A stretch of DNA of 64,000 nucleotides from Eonycteris spelaea (taxonomy: Eukaryota; Chordata; Mammalia; Chiroptera; Pteropodidae): contig PUFA01000143.1 of NCBI GenBank assembly GCA_003508835.1, positions 4,179,501-4,243,500 of the forward strand. The letters are read 5' to 3'. Shown in pieces: positions 1 through 11,232 of this stretch. The notes under the pieces were generated by a model. That model worked only from the letters and a program-made list of their open reading frames with translations. It had not been told where the DNA came from and did no database searches. Each line of letters begins with the position of its first letter. Position 1 is the first letter of the stretch. The translations under genes were made by a program, and so were the position numbers.

Positions 1-1159
1 GTGTGATTTTTCAAGTTGTGCACCCTCTCTGGGTCACTGCTTTCCCACTGCACACCCTGGAGAAATCATCCCCGTGGTGGTGGTGGGTGGAGGGGAGGGT
101 GGAACTGGCCACACAAGTAAAGTGAGTGCCAGTGCTTGTCCCCTAGCACCACTAAATTAGAACTTCTCATCAGGTGGCTTTCTGGATCGTACTTTATCCT
201 GGTCACTGGAACCTCCTCTGACCAGACCTGCAATAATTCATGAGCTGTTCTGCCTTAGCCTTGGGTAACAAGCTCCAAGAAGAAAGGCCTTGCTGCAAAC
301 CTAATATAATGTCCATCCTACTAGTGTTTCAGTGAATGTCTACTGAGTGAATAATTGTGCACAAGAGATATAAAGAGCAAGATCGCACTCCAGGCCAGTG
401 AAGCTTGTGGGAGCCAGGTGAGGAATTCAGTCCGGGCCCCTTCTGAAGGAGGTGTTGAGTGAGGGGCTTGGGGAATGCATATGGTCCTTGGCTCTGGTGG
501 GTGAGAGAAGAGGGAAATGGGGAGAGGAGCTGGGCAAGTGGTCTAGGGACTGGTATAACTCCTTGTCATGTTCCTGTGAGCTCTTGAAGCATGACACCTA
601 CCTGAGTATGTGATGCTGGCTGCAGGGATGTGGCTCAGGGACACATGGAGGCTATGTGGGAGTTGAAGGCACAGCCTAGGGTCAACTATACAAACTGAGG
701 TACCCATACAGGTTTCCAGGGACAGGACTGGTATTTATCAGGGTCTCAGGGGACTATAGTCACTTGGCACCTGCACTTTAGTTTGTGCCACCATGAGGGC
801 CTATGTGTGTGCATGGTTTCTCATCACCATGGTCCTGGCTCTCCCACCCCAGCACACAGGATCATGGAGACAGGCAGCCAGACAGCCCTTTAGTGAAGAT
901 AACTGTTGAAACAGTCACTTCACTTACGTAATAGGGTAATCCAGTTTAAAACAATCTTTCTGAGTATAGAGATAGGCCCGAGTGGGTCAATGAACAGGCT
1001 TATTCCTCAACCACCTGTGTACAAAGTAAAAGGCTATTTATTTATGATTTCAAAAACAGTAAATACACAATATAAGGAAACACAAAAAAGTAGAAAGTGG
1101 CAGGGGGAAAATTATTATCTCATTCCCACAAAACAGCAAGTGTAAATAATTCCAAATTC
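1..1159. other. Single-copy DNA, no gene recognised
   Basis: This stretch has a higher GC content than most of the window. Its open frames are all short and show no recognisable protein. A short piece near 310-360 (motif 'gtctactgagtgaata') resembles the tail of an L2 element but is too short to call. I see no RNA gene and no promoter signature. Confidence 0.45.
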
Positions 1160-1345
1160 TTTCTTATTTTAAAAAAGCAGCTTTATTAAGATATAATTGA
1201 TAGATAAGAGAACTATGAACTAATATAATTTATACAATCTGATAGATTTGTACAGATACATACACCTGTGAAACCATGACCACTATTAAGGTAATAGACA
1301 CGTCCATCACCTCCAAAAGTTTCCTTATTGGCATATGTCCTTTTA
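1160..1345 (-). repeat. Old L1M-type LINE 3' end
   Basis: The run from 'agctttattaagatataatt' through 'acacctgtgaaaccatgacc' to 'catcacctccaaaagtttcc' reads as the reverse complement of the 3' terminus of ancient mammalian L1M elements, whose sense strand ends in a tail after a 'tcaattatatctcaataaag'-like motif. It is diverged and non-coding. The family is recognised by eye; the exact subfamily is not resolved. Confidence 0.75.
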
Positions 1346-1379
1346 GTCCTGTTTTCTTTTGCAGTTAATCAAATTTGAG

Positions 1380-2336
1380 ATTATGTATGATCTTTGTATC
1401 TTAAATTATTATTAACTTTATTGGAACATTTTCTCATGGTCTTAAAAATGTTGTGGACAATTATTTTAATGATGCATTAACAGCTTGTTCTATGAAGATT
1501 CCATATTGATGTCACCAGTTTCCAAGGTTGATTGTTCAGTTCTCTTGGATTCTTCACTGTTAGAATTGCACCGGGACAGGGCTTAATTCTTGGGAGCACA
1601 TACCCTAGACTTAGATGGCCTGGGTTCACATCCTGCTCTTATCTGTAGGGACCTTGGACAAATTATTTAACTTTTGTACCTCTGGTTTTTTTTTTTTTCA
1701 TTTACACAATGGAGATAATAATAGTTATATTTTGATGATGAAATTAATTAGAAGAATTAATATTATAGAGCACTTGGCCTGACACATAATTAAAACTATA
1801 TGTGTTTATTAAATTAAAAAAAAAACTCCAGTAACCTCTTTCTGCATTTTAGGTTATTTCTTTAGATTGGATTCCCAGAAGTGAAATCCTATGGTGAAGG
1901 CCACAAATACTTTAAAGGCTTTGGCCGATCTTGGTAGTTGCATTCTCTGAAGTTCATCCTGATGCCCCTTTCCCTAGGCTACCTCTGAGTGAGTCCTAGC
2001 TTTTGTTTCCTGCTCCCCAGAAACATTAGCATTGGGTATTAGAGTTAACAATACTTTTTTGCAAGATTGATATGTAAAGTATAGTATTCTTATTAATTAA
2101 TGACATGAATGTTATCCAAACATTATTAATATTTATGTTTACTCTTTTGTGTATTGTCCACTACTGTCTTTTGTCCACTTCAAAAAATCAAGTTCCAAGG
2201 GTTTTTTGATCAATTTATGTGAGTCTTTATAAGTAAAGGCTATCAACCTATATATTTAGTGTTTATTTTTCATTTTGAATGCACTTATTATAGACTCTGT
2301 CTTCTATATTCTAGTTTATATTTACTTCTATTTGTT
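1380..2336 (-). repeat. Old L1M/HAL1-like LINE body, interrupted by a MIR
   Basis: Segments such as 'attggattcccagaagtgaa' (about 1867-1886) and the AT-rich flanks match the general pattern of ancient LINE 3' regions in antisense. The stretch at 1580-1812 is better explained by a MIR that interrupts it. Divergence is high, so extent and family are approximate. The ORF2-deleted L1 at 2345 inserted at its right edge. Confidence 0.5.
1580..1812 (+). repeat. MIR SINE
   Basis: The order of motifs follows the MIR consensus: 'gatggcctgggttcacatcc' (tRNA-derived B-box-like part), then 'accttggacaaattatttaa', then 'cacaatggagataataatag', then 'agcacttggcctgacacata' at the 3' end. A run of T interrupts the middle. 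MIRs are ancient tRNA-derived SINEs shared by all mammals and are no longer mobile. Confidence 0.8.
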
Positions 2337-2344
2337 ATTTACAT
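2337..2344. repeat. Target-site duplication, left copy
   Basis: The octamer 'atttacat' lies directly left of the poly-T that begins the minus-strand L1 and recurs at 4796-4803 just past the L1 5' end. This is the arrangement expected of L1 target-primed insertion. Eight bases is short for an L1 duplication, so chance is possible. Confidence 0.5.
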
Positions 2345-4795
2345 TTTTTTCTTTTTTTCCAGGTTTTTTGAAACATAACAGCCAATTAGTTGCTTACATT
2401 TACATTATACGATTCAATGAGTTTTTTCAATTATAGTTGGTGTACAATAATATACCAGTTTCAGTTGTACAGCATAGTAATCAGAGATCCACATAACTCG
2501 CAAAGCGATCACCCCTAAATCCAGTACCCATCTTCCCCCTTACATATTTATTACAACATTATTAACCATCTTCCCTACATTACACTCTACATCTCCATGT
2601 CTATTCTGCAACTATCCATTTGTACCTCTTAATCCCTTTGCCTTTTTTTTGTCCCCAACACCCCTCCCATCTAGTATCCCTCTAAATATTCTCTGTATCT
2701 ATGAGTTTATTTCTGCTTTTGTTGTTGTTGTTGTGATTTTGTTCTTTAGATTCCACATGTATGTGAAATCATGCATATTTGTCTTTCTCTATCTGACCAT
2801 TTCATTCAGTGCAATACCCTCTAGGTCCATCAAGGCAATATCTTTTTCCATCCCTTCCTTTTAGTCTCTGTGTGTCTTTTAATCTGAAGTGAGTCTCTTG
2901 TAGGCAGCATATGTAGGGGTCTTGTTTTCTTATCCATTCAGCCACTCTATCTTTTGGTTGGAGCACTTAATTCTTTTCCATTTGAGGTACTTGTTGATAG
3001 GAATGTAGTTATTACCATTCTTTATTCCTGTTTTTGATACATGTTTTTCTTCTTAAAGAAGTCCTCCAACATTTCCTGTAATACTGGCTTGGTGTTGATA
3101 AATTCCTTTAGCTTATTTTTGTCTGGGAAGCTCTTTATCTGTCCTTCACTCTAAAATAGCTTTGCTGGATAAAGTATTCTTGGTTGTAGATCCTGGGTTT
3201 TCATCACTTTGAATATTTTGTGCCAAGCCCTTCTGTCCTGCAGTTTCTTTTGAGAAATCAGCTGCCAGTCTTATGGGTGTTCCCTTGTAGGTAAACTAAC
3301 TGCTTTTCTCTTGCTGCTTTTAAGATTCTCTCTTTGTATTTAACCTTTGGCATTTTAATTATGTCTTATTGGGCCTCTTTGGTTCCTGGTTTTGGGACTC
3401 TCTGAGCTTCCTGGGGTTGTATGTCTATTTCCTTCACCAGGTGAGGGAAGTTTTCCATCATTATTTCTTCAAATGGCTCTTCAACATTTGGGTTTTTTTT
3501 CTGGTACACCTATGACATGGATATTTTTACATTTAATGGTTTCCCATGGGCTCCTTAAATTATTATTATAGTCTTAGCTCCTTTTTTCTTGCCATTCTTT
3601 GAGTGTCTTTGGCTTCCCCATCCTCTGTATTGGTGATTCGATCCTCTTTTTTTATCTACTCTGTTTATTCCGTCTAATATACTGTTCATCTCAGATCATG
3701 TGTTCTTCATTTCTGACTGGTTCCCTTTTATAATTTCCATTTTCATTTTTGTTTATCTCTCTGTTAAAGTTCTCACTGAGTTCATCTGCTCATCCCCTAA
3801 GTTCATTGGAGCATCTTTATAACCAGTGTTTGAACTCTGCATCTGTTAGATTGCTTGACTCCATTATATCTGGATTTCTGTTCTGTTCTGTCATATGGTT
3901 TCTGCTTCTTTGTCTTCCCATTTTGGCTGCCTTTCTGTGTCTGTTTCTACATATTAAGCAAAGCTTCTAAGTGTCCCAGTCATATTAGTGTAGATTTGTA
4001 TATTAGGTGTCTGGTGGCACAGTCCTGAGAGGGTTTCAGCTGCAGGTCAAGTTTAGCCCAAGCCTGTACCCTTCTGGGTCCACCTGTTAAGATTCAGCAA
4101 GCAATCCACAGATGCTGTGCTTATAGTTACCTCAAGAAACCATGCCAAAAATCAAGGCCAGCTGTGATCATAGTGAGTCTTGGTGCTGCTCAGCAAGGAG
4201 CATCTGATTCAACAAGGACATACCTGCATGTGGGTTGGGTGGGGCCACGAGTTGGGGGAGGTAGAATTTCAGGGAATCCTCTGAACGGAGCAACCTTTGT
4301 TATCCAGATTGATGACATCTCAGCTATGGTGGTGCCTGAGTCAGTACACTGGGAGTGGGGAAGACTCAACAGAGGAACAATGGATACCACCAGCATTCCT
4401 GCCTGGGAGAGAGCCTAACCCCTTACTACAACTCAGTGTCCCCTGTAAGCCCTTGGTACACCCCCACCTCCCAAGCAGCCAACCAGGCACTGGTTGTCAG
4501 AGCAAGTATGTTCATCACTGCAAAAGTCTGCTTACAGACACAGCCCCTTTAAGAGACATCTACAGCTGTTGGCTGCTGCTGCTGTAGCCTCTGTCCCACT
4601 CAGCCCCTTGGGACCAGGCAGCCTTATATCTTCACCCCCTCCTACAGTCTACCATTGCAGGTTGATTAATTATTTCTCTCCCTAGTTGTAGTGCTTTTGT
4701 TCATCTAGATCCCAGGTGACTTTCCTTGCTGTTTGCTCCATGTTTTTGTCATAATTTTGATTTGGTTGCAACAGGGATGAACAATGCCCTCTATC
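2345..4795 (-). mobile_element. L1 retrotransposon lacking most of ORF2
   Basis: Read on the minus strand, the element runs from a 5' UTR (about 4795-3965) through ORF1 (about 3965-3050), a remnant of the ORF2 start (about 3050-2846), then directly into the 3' UTR (about 2838-2400) and a poly-A tail (poly-T on plus at 2345-2362). Some 3 kb of ORF2 present in the copy at 15960-22396 is missing. The join lies near 2838-2846, where 3' UTR sequence 'aggtccatcaaggcaata' meets ORF2-start sequence 'tctttttccatccctt'. The element sits between candidate 8-bp duplications, which suggests that it may have inserted already deleted. It cannot encode endonuclease or reverse transcriptase and is dead. Confidence 0.8.
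3050..3965 (-). pseudogene. L1 ORF1 pseudogene (RNA-binding chaperone)
   Basis: This is the minus-strand counterpart of ORF1 in the other L1 copies. It lies between a 5' UTR-like GC-richer block on its upstream side and the ORF2 start on its downstream side. Plus-strand landmarks shared with the copy at 20000-20745 include 'agaaatcagctgccagtctt', 'cttttctcttgctgctttta' and 'tttcttcaaatggctct'. In intact elements ORF1 makes a coiled-coil trimer that coats the L1 RNA in the cytoplasm. Here no long frame survives and stops and frameshifts are scattered throughout. Boundaries are estimated from the neighbouring L1 copies. Confidence 0.6.
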
Positions 4796-4803
4796 ATTTA
4801 CAT
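4796..4803. repeat. Target-site duplication, right copy
   Basis: This is the partner of 'atttacat' at 2337-2344. It fixes the 5' boundary of the deleted L1 at about 4795. Confidence 0.5.
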
Positions 4804-6165
4804 GAGTTTTCCCCTAGCTACTTCTGTTTTTTTACTTATAGTGTCAAAACACGGCTGTACCAGATCTCTTTTAGAGTAACTCTCATATCTTTCTTCCATA
4901 ATCATTGTCACAGTCTCATGGCCTCACTGACACAGGTCTTTCTATCTTGGGTTCCTATGCATTGCTATTCAAAGGAGGGAACTAAAGAAAGGTTTGTGAA
5001 ATGGTAATAGGGAGCAAAATACTATTACATAGAAAAAGTAGATATTGTTACATATTGTTTATTCAATTAATTTCCAAAGATGCTCGAGTTTCTAAGTGCC
5101 TTCTCTAGGGAGAAGGAAATTAGATCCTCAGCAGCTAAGACTGGCAAAAGAAAGCACAAATCAAAAGAATAAATGAAAAAAGAAGTGACTGCTGCAGTAA
5201 GCCCTGAGATCCCCTAGGTGTCGTGTTATAACACCGGTGCATTTGCTCTTGCATGGGAGACAGATTTCAATTTTTGTCCATCCAAAGAAAACAGTTGCAC
5301 TGCTTAGGAAATATTAAGTTTTGAGAAGAAAAAAGTTTTTGGATATTATAATATAAAAACACAGTTAAAACTTTGTCCCCTAGCTCAGAAATGGCAGAGG
5401 TTTTTCCTAATTGTTTGATAGGTTCAAAAACAGTTTAGAATGGCTTGTCTTGGTGTTTCAAAACTCCCTACCATTTGGAAACACTTATGAATATGAAAAG
5501 GTTGGTAAAATACTTTTTTCTTTTTGTGGCCAACCACCTGCTCTTCATCGAGGCTGCACTTTCCCACTCCTTGCCCCACTCTGTTCAGCTTTTTAACCTA
5601 ACCCTCTTCCCATTTCTTTGTGATAGAGGCAGCTGGCCCAACACGTCTTCTGTCCTAGATGTTGATCATTCTTTGGGAAGTGGCCTGTTTCTGACTCTCT
5701 ACTCTGGTCCCAACTGAATCATTAGATGCCTCATTGGGGTGCATTTAAAATAGAGCAATTATTTTAGCTCTGGCCCCAACTCCAAACGATTGTTCCTGTA
5801 GCTGCCTCCCAATGGAGTTTCTGGGAAGACTCCCCCTGGTTGTCTGGCTCTATTCCTTCCAACCATAATCCTTCTGTGTTCCCTCAAACAATTTATAAAT
5901 GCTTATAATAAGTAAATGCTTATAGAGTAAAGGGACTGTATGTAAGATCCATAGGAACCATACGCAACCCATAGGAACCCAAGAGCTGGGCTCGCCCTTT
6001 TCTTTGTCGGGGAGTCTGAGGCCACTGAACAGCTCTGGGGCACAAGTGTCCTTTCTGCTCTTACCCAAAGTACACACATCTAACTTAAAAAAAAAAAGCT
6101 GGTGGAAAAATAGCAATCATAGGACTGAGCGTGTATATGTAAAATTGATCCAGGGATAGCTGGAG
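4804..6165. other. Single-copy DNA, no gene recognised
   Basis: There is no repeat I can name and no convincing exon. Open frames of 61-96 codons on both strands look like chance: no recognised domains and no supporting splice context. Confidence 0.4.
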
Positions 6166-6169
6166 TGAC

Positions 6170-6590
6170 ATGGCTTGTCTCAGTCAGTTCAGGCTGCTGT
6201 AACAGAATACCATAGGCTAAGTGGCTTAACAACAGAAATTTATCTCTCACAGTGCTGGAGGCTGGGGAAGTCTAAGATCAAGATGTCGAGATGCCAGCAT
6301 TGTCATGTTCAGGTTCTAGTGAGAGCCCTCTTCCTGGTTTTTCAGATGACTGTCTTCTTGGCAGAAGGAGAGATAGAAAGAGATAGAGATAGAGATAGAG
6401 AAAGAAATGAGAGGGAAGAAGAAAGAGGATGAGGAGGAGGAAGGGAGAAGAATTAGCAGCAGCAGCAGCAACAGCAGCCGCAGCAGCAGCAGCAGAAGGC
6501 ACCATCTCCTGGTACCATTATATTGGGAGACTGAATTTGAACAAATAAATTTTAGGGGTAACACAAATATGTAATCCATAATGTAACCAT
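6170..6590 (-). repeat. MaLR (MLT1-like) LTR with internal microsatellite
   Basis: The plus strand reads 'cagtcagttcaggctgctgt', 'gaataccataggctaagtgg', 'aacaacagaaatttatctct' and 'tgctggaggctggggaagtc', and ends with 'attttaggggtaacacaaat'. This is the reverse complement of an MLT1-type LTR of the non-autonomous MaLR retroelements. The middle, about 6362-6500, is replaced by purine-rich simple sequence. No internal retroelement sequence adjoins it, so it is a solitary LTR fragment. Confidence 0.75.
6362..6500. repeat. Composite purine-rich microsatellite (GAGATA, GGA, CAG)
   Basis: Successive blocks of 'agatagagatagagataga', 'gaggaggaggaaggga' and 'agcagcagcagcaacagcag' lie inside the LTR. 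Antisense frames across it encode poly-Leu or poly-Ala and are artefacts of the repeat. Confidence 0.85.
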
Positions 6591-6599
6591 AGCCAGAAT

Positions 6600-7039
6600 T
6601 TATTTCAATAAAACAATTCTATAATATTCTGAGTTGCTATGTCTCTCCCATATCCCCTGCCAAGTCCTGAAAATGGTTTTGGGTTGCTGATGAGAAATGA
6701 GTACATAGCCTCAGTAATTCTAATGGGGTCAGTCGATTGATCTGCCTTTATTCATATTAATTGCATTTTTTCTTAACATCAAGCTTTTGCTAGTTGTATA
6801 AGTAACCATGCCAATTCTTATTCAAATTATCACTTTTCGAAGTGAGGAAGAAAAATCCACTTTCACCAAAATTGGTAAATATGGACATCAGCCTCTAGAA
6901 TTATTTTGGATTTACTTATTTTTCTAATCTTACACTTTTTACATGAGCTGTATTTTTGTTTTAAGAAACAAGAAGAAGGATTTAAACATATACAGGGGGA
7001 ATAGCCTTGATTTGAGTTGATTATGTTAGAGTTTCCTAT
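6600..7039. other. AT-rich intergenic DNA
   Basis: I see nothing recognisable here beyond AT-rich sequence. Confidence 0.4.
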
Positions 7040-7190
7040 CCCAACCCATTCTGAGCTTCCTCTTGTGACTCTGAAAAATGGAAATTATAATACTTGTTCT
7101 ATGCACAGTTCAGAACTGTTTGTGAAAGTCAAATAAGATAATATGTGTGAAAGTGTTTTATAAACTATAGTTATATAATAAACTACAAAA
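7040..7190 (+). repeat. MIR SINE, 3' part
   Basis: Motifs 'ctgagcttcctcttgtgact', 'tgaaaaatggaaattataat' and 'tcaaataagataatatgtgt' followed by 'gaaagtgttttataaactat' follow the second half of MIR in order. It is diverged and lacks the tRNA-derived head. Confidence 0.65.
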
Positions 7191-7199
7191 GTCAACTAA

Positions 7200-10100
7200 T
7201 TGATAGTCACTCAATTTGCAATATATATATCCCAATTTACATGTTTAATTTTCATTTATTTATTTCTTATCAAACAATGTATCAGGAAGCATATTAGTCA
7301 AAGAACATGTTCAGTTTCCCCAATCCCCAATGCATTTATTATTCTCATTAGGAGAAAATTGAATTTGAATTCTTTACTTTAACTAATGATCATCAACAAA
7401 AAAGGCACTGCTTGTGTTATGGCTCTCTCTTCTTCTAAGTTAGGAAACAACTTCAGTGAATTATGTCTGAATAACTATATTTGGCAGACACTAAGGAGAG
7501 GATGATAAGAGGAAGACCCAGCCCTCAATAACTGTGAGGTTTATTTGGGAAATTTAGTGTGGAAATTTGGTTGGGCTGAATGGGATAATGGAGGAGGGAA
7601 GGTGAAGTCTTGGGTTTTATGTGTGTGTATGTGTCTGCATATGTGAGCGTGTATAGTGTAATGTGTTATGTATGTGTGTGTTGTAAATTTATTGAGTACT
7701 GAGGCTCCAGGCTCAGGTACTTTGCTTCATCACCAGAAATGTCTCCATTGGTGCCTACGCCTCTGTTTCCTCAGACTCAGTTATGTGTGGCCCTTTGTGG
7801 TCCTAGCACAGTGCTTTGGCAACATTCATTGTAATCACTAAATACCGTACAGTGTCAGATGCACCACAAGCCCAGAGGAAGATGCTCAGGTCTCTGGTGG
7901 CGTCAGGAAGGCTGCACAGAGCAGGATCTACTTGGTGGAGGCTTGTCACATGGGGTGAGGAGTGCTTCACTTGGAAGGACATGTGAAAGGACTGAAGGCA
8001 GTGTGGAGCCAGTTTCTTTCTGCATAGCTGGCTTAGGCAACTAACTGGAACATATTACACATAAGCGGCAGGGAAACAGTGGAGTGCTATTGAGAAGGTG
8101 TATTCTGAGAGTCAGGGAAAGTCTGACTTGGGGAGTGAGAGGTAGGCACAGTAAAGAGGTATTAATTATAGTAGCAGCAATGGGTTTCTATGGTAGAGAA
8201 AAAAGCAGGGAATGGGAAGTGAGCAAACTGACAGCCCCCCTGGGTGAATATAGGGTACTTGGGTTGGCAGAAGGCCATGAAGGCTGAATCTCGTATGACC
8301 TGAGGTTAACCAAAGGTTATATCCCAGTAGATGATGCATTATTAAAAACATGATTAAGTTACTTCATTGCCTAACTATTTAATTTATATTTGTTAATCCA
8401 CGTTCTAAATCTTTTCTTCATTGCTAAGCTTCCTGCATATAAAAACCATTTGTTCAATTCATTTTGTATACCACTGAATAGAGTGTCCTGTGTAGGAGCT
8501 CAAACCTAATTTTTATCCTGTGCCTTGAAGGCACTCATTAAGTGCAAACTTCGATTTCTGAAATGTTTTGTAAAATACTGTGGTTGGTTTGGTAATTTTT
8601 CTGTGGCTAAAGAATCATCTCTTAGGCCCCAAACTAGGTTACTAATATCCTTATGAAAACTCATAAAAATTACTGAATGGCTGTTATTTTTTTAATCAAA
8701 AGGCTTTGTTTTTTATTTTTGTTATTTAAATAAAAAAGCAATTAGGCACTTTTTTTGCCCTAATTACTTTCCACATGTAAACTTGTTTCCAAACTGAAAT
8801 GGTCTTGGAGTTGTACTACTGCGAAAAGTGTTTGGAACCAGTAAACTATATTTTATTTTTAGCTTTTAAACAGCCAAATAGTTTGCTCTTAAATTTTTTA
8901 AAGGAAAAAAATTCTCTTCTGGGTAAAGCTTGTGTGTACTGAAATATCTTTATGCTTGACTATTTCCATCCAAATGCCAAACCGTGGAAAATATTTCTAG
9001 TGATTCAGTCTTAATAGCAGTTTGGCTAGAGTTGGTGTTTATTAAATATCAGTTTCTTAAATTATAATGAAAGATGTAAATTATAGACTGAGGTAGGTTT
9101 AGTTGAACACATGAACCACAAAAACTTATCACACTCTGAGTAAGCATGTAGTGCTGGGATTGAGCAGCATCAGATAGAGTAGTGCATCCAGCTTTAGGTT
9201 TCAGGATTTCTTACTGGCGAGCTGCTTTTGGGTTGATGTTGGATGAGTGGACTTGAGAACAACAAAAATGATCAATTGTATATTAAGCTTTGGTTAAGTA
9301 GAGGAAAGGGGCATATATGTCCTCAAGCACTGTGCTCTAGTCACTTTCATATGTGCCAATTCCTTCAATTTTTTATTTACTGATAGTTAAGCAGCAGTTC
9401 GAGGACTCAAACTAGATCTGTCTAACAACAAAACTCATGCTGTTTCATTGCTTTCTGCTGTATATATGAAGAGATAGTTAGACAAGTTTTTCCAAGTTTT
9501 AGCATGTTCTGAACAAAATTTGGATTTGATTAAAAATTAGCAAACTAGAACTACTTGAATTATACAAGTAAATACAAGCAACTAATTGTCTATTACATTT
9601 CAATAAAGATGGAAAAAGAGAAAAACAAGGAGAAAGTTTGAGAAATAGTCAAGAGGAGCTTAAAGAAGCATGATGATGACTAAATGTGATGTGGTATCCT
9701 GGAACTGAAAAAGGACATTTGGTAAAAACTAAGGAAACTGAATAAAGCATGGACTTTCGTAAGGTAATCAATGTTATTTGTGACAGATATACCATACTAA
9801 TATTAAAGATGTTATAAGAGAGAAAATAGGCTTGAGTTATATTGGAACTCTGTGCACAGCTTCACAATTTTCAACAAATCTAAATTTGTTCTAAAATAAA
9901 ATATTCATTTTTTAAAAAGTCAGCAAAAAAAGTTACATAAGAGCTGGGCTGAAATATCACATACTGCCACCAGGTGCCATTTCTAATAATATAGGATAAG
10001 TTCAAGCCTGAAAAATAGGTATAATTTTTAACTTCATTTTAGTTACTTACTTTGCCAATTATTTGTTAGATTTTGTCAATTTAATTAGCTCTCAAATACT

Positions 10101-10790
10101 GAAGATAATACTATAGAATATTAAAACATAAATAATATAACACTATAAAATACAAAATATTATATAAGAAACATAAAAATTACAGCAATTTTCCACTTCT
10201 AATAAAGCAACTAAAAAAGAATTAACAAACCAGGTGTATATTTTTTGAAATAGCTCAAAAACTTTTGTTTTGCTAACGGTTAAGTGAAAATCAACATTAA
10301 CCTTTGACCTGTGGTCTCCATGTATTATCTAATTTCAGAATCACAGTATGTTAGGTCATGAGCCAGATTTCCCTGGTTTTATGCAGCATGACCAGCGTAG
10401 ACTCACATTGTCCTTGGACCTGTGTTTTTGCTCCTGGGACTTCTGAACATATCCCTTTGATGCTCGTGGTGGTCACAGGGACAGGCTCCTTTCTCTTTAT
10501 GTTCTGGGGTGGCATTTTTTTTTTTCAATCTGTATGAGAAAATTTCCAGCAGAAAACTGTGATCAGAACCAAGGAGTAAACAGTCACATTTTGATTTAGT
10601 TGGCTGATAGATGATCCTGTGTTTATGCATGAGCTATAACAATCAGGAGTAGGTTTGAGGTGACAGCATGGCTATGCCATCTCCTTTCTTCATGCTTGCT
10701 TGGCGTAATTATTTACTGGTGAAGTGTATAGTCCTATTCACCCATATGAAAATTCCAGGAAGAGAACCTCATACTGCATTCTGTCACAGT
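7200..10790. other. Mostly single-copy DNA, no gene recognised
   Basis: This is the longest part of the window without clear young L1. A weak L2-like stretch may lie near 7860-8120 ('ctgaaggcagtgtggagcca' and neighbours), but I could not confirm it. GT-rich simple sequence lies at about 7618-7682. A candidate conserved element near 8560-9080 is listed separately. No open frame has a recognisable product. Confidence 0.4.
8560..9080. promoter_or_regulatory. Candidate conserved non-coding element (speculative)
   Basis: This repeat-free AT-rich block holds a near-perfect inverted pair of homeodomain-type core motifs, 'aattaggca' at 8740-8748 and 'tgccctaatt' at 8756-8765. The homogeneous, slowly-evolving look is an impression only. 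It could equally be neutral AT-rich sequence. Nothing here proves regulatory function. Confidence 0.2.
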
Positions 10791-10799
10791 AAGTACAAC

Positions 10800-10970
10800 A
10801 ATGGATTCCAGTGTCAGATATTCCTAGATCTGAATTTTAACTCCGACTTTCTAGCTGAGTCACCTTAGGCAAGTTACCTCATCTCTCTGAACCTCGGTTT
10901 TCTTATCTGTGAAAGTGATAATAGTGCATGCCTCATAGGGTTGCCGAGAAAAGTAAAATGTAAGTCTCTT
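10800..10970 (+). repeat. MIR SINE
   Basis: Clear MIR order: 'tagatctgaattttaactcc', 'gactttctagctgagtcacc', 'ttaggcaagttacctcatct', 'ctctgaacctcggttttctt', 'atctgtgaaagtgataatag' and 'catagggttgccgagaaaag'. Confidence 0.85.
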
Positions 10971-11232
10971 AGGAGAAGTATCCAAGACATATATCACATA
11001 TAATTATATGCAATTATAAATTATTTGATATTTGATTTTTTGTTATTTTGTACATCCTTTATAGGTCAGGCTACTATATTTATTTCTTAAAGTTATCATA
11101 TACAGAGGACAAGGAAGATTGTTCTTTGAGTTTTAATACTACTGCTGGCTTCTTGCACGACAATGAAACTCTTTTGTAACATCTCTGGTTCAATATTCAT
11201 CTCATCTGGAATTTGGGCTGTGTGAAAGTAAG

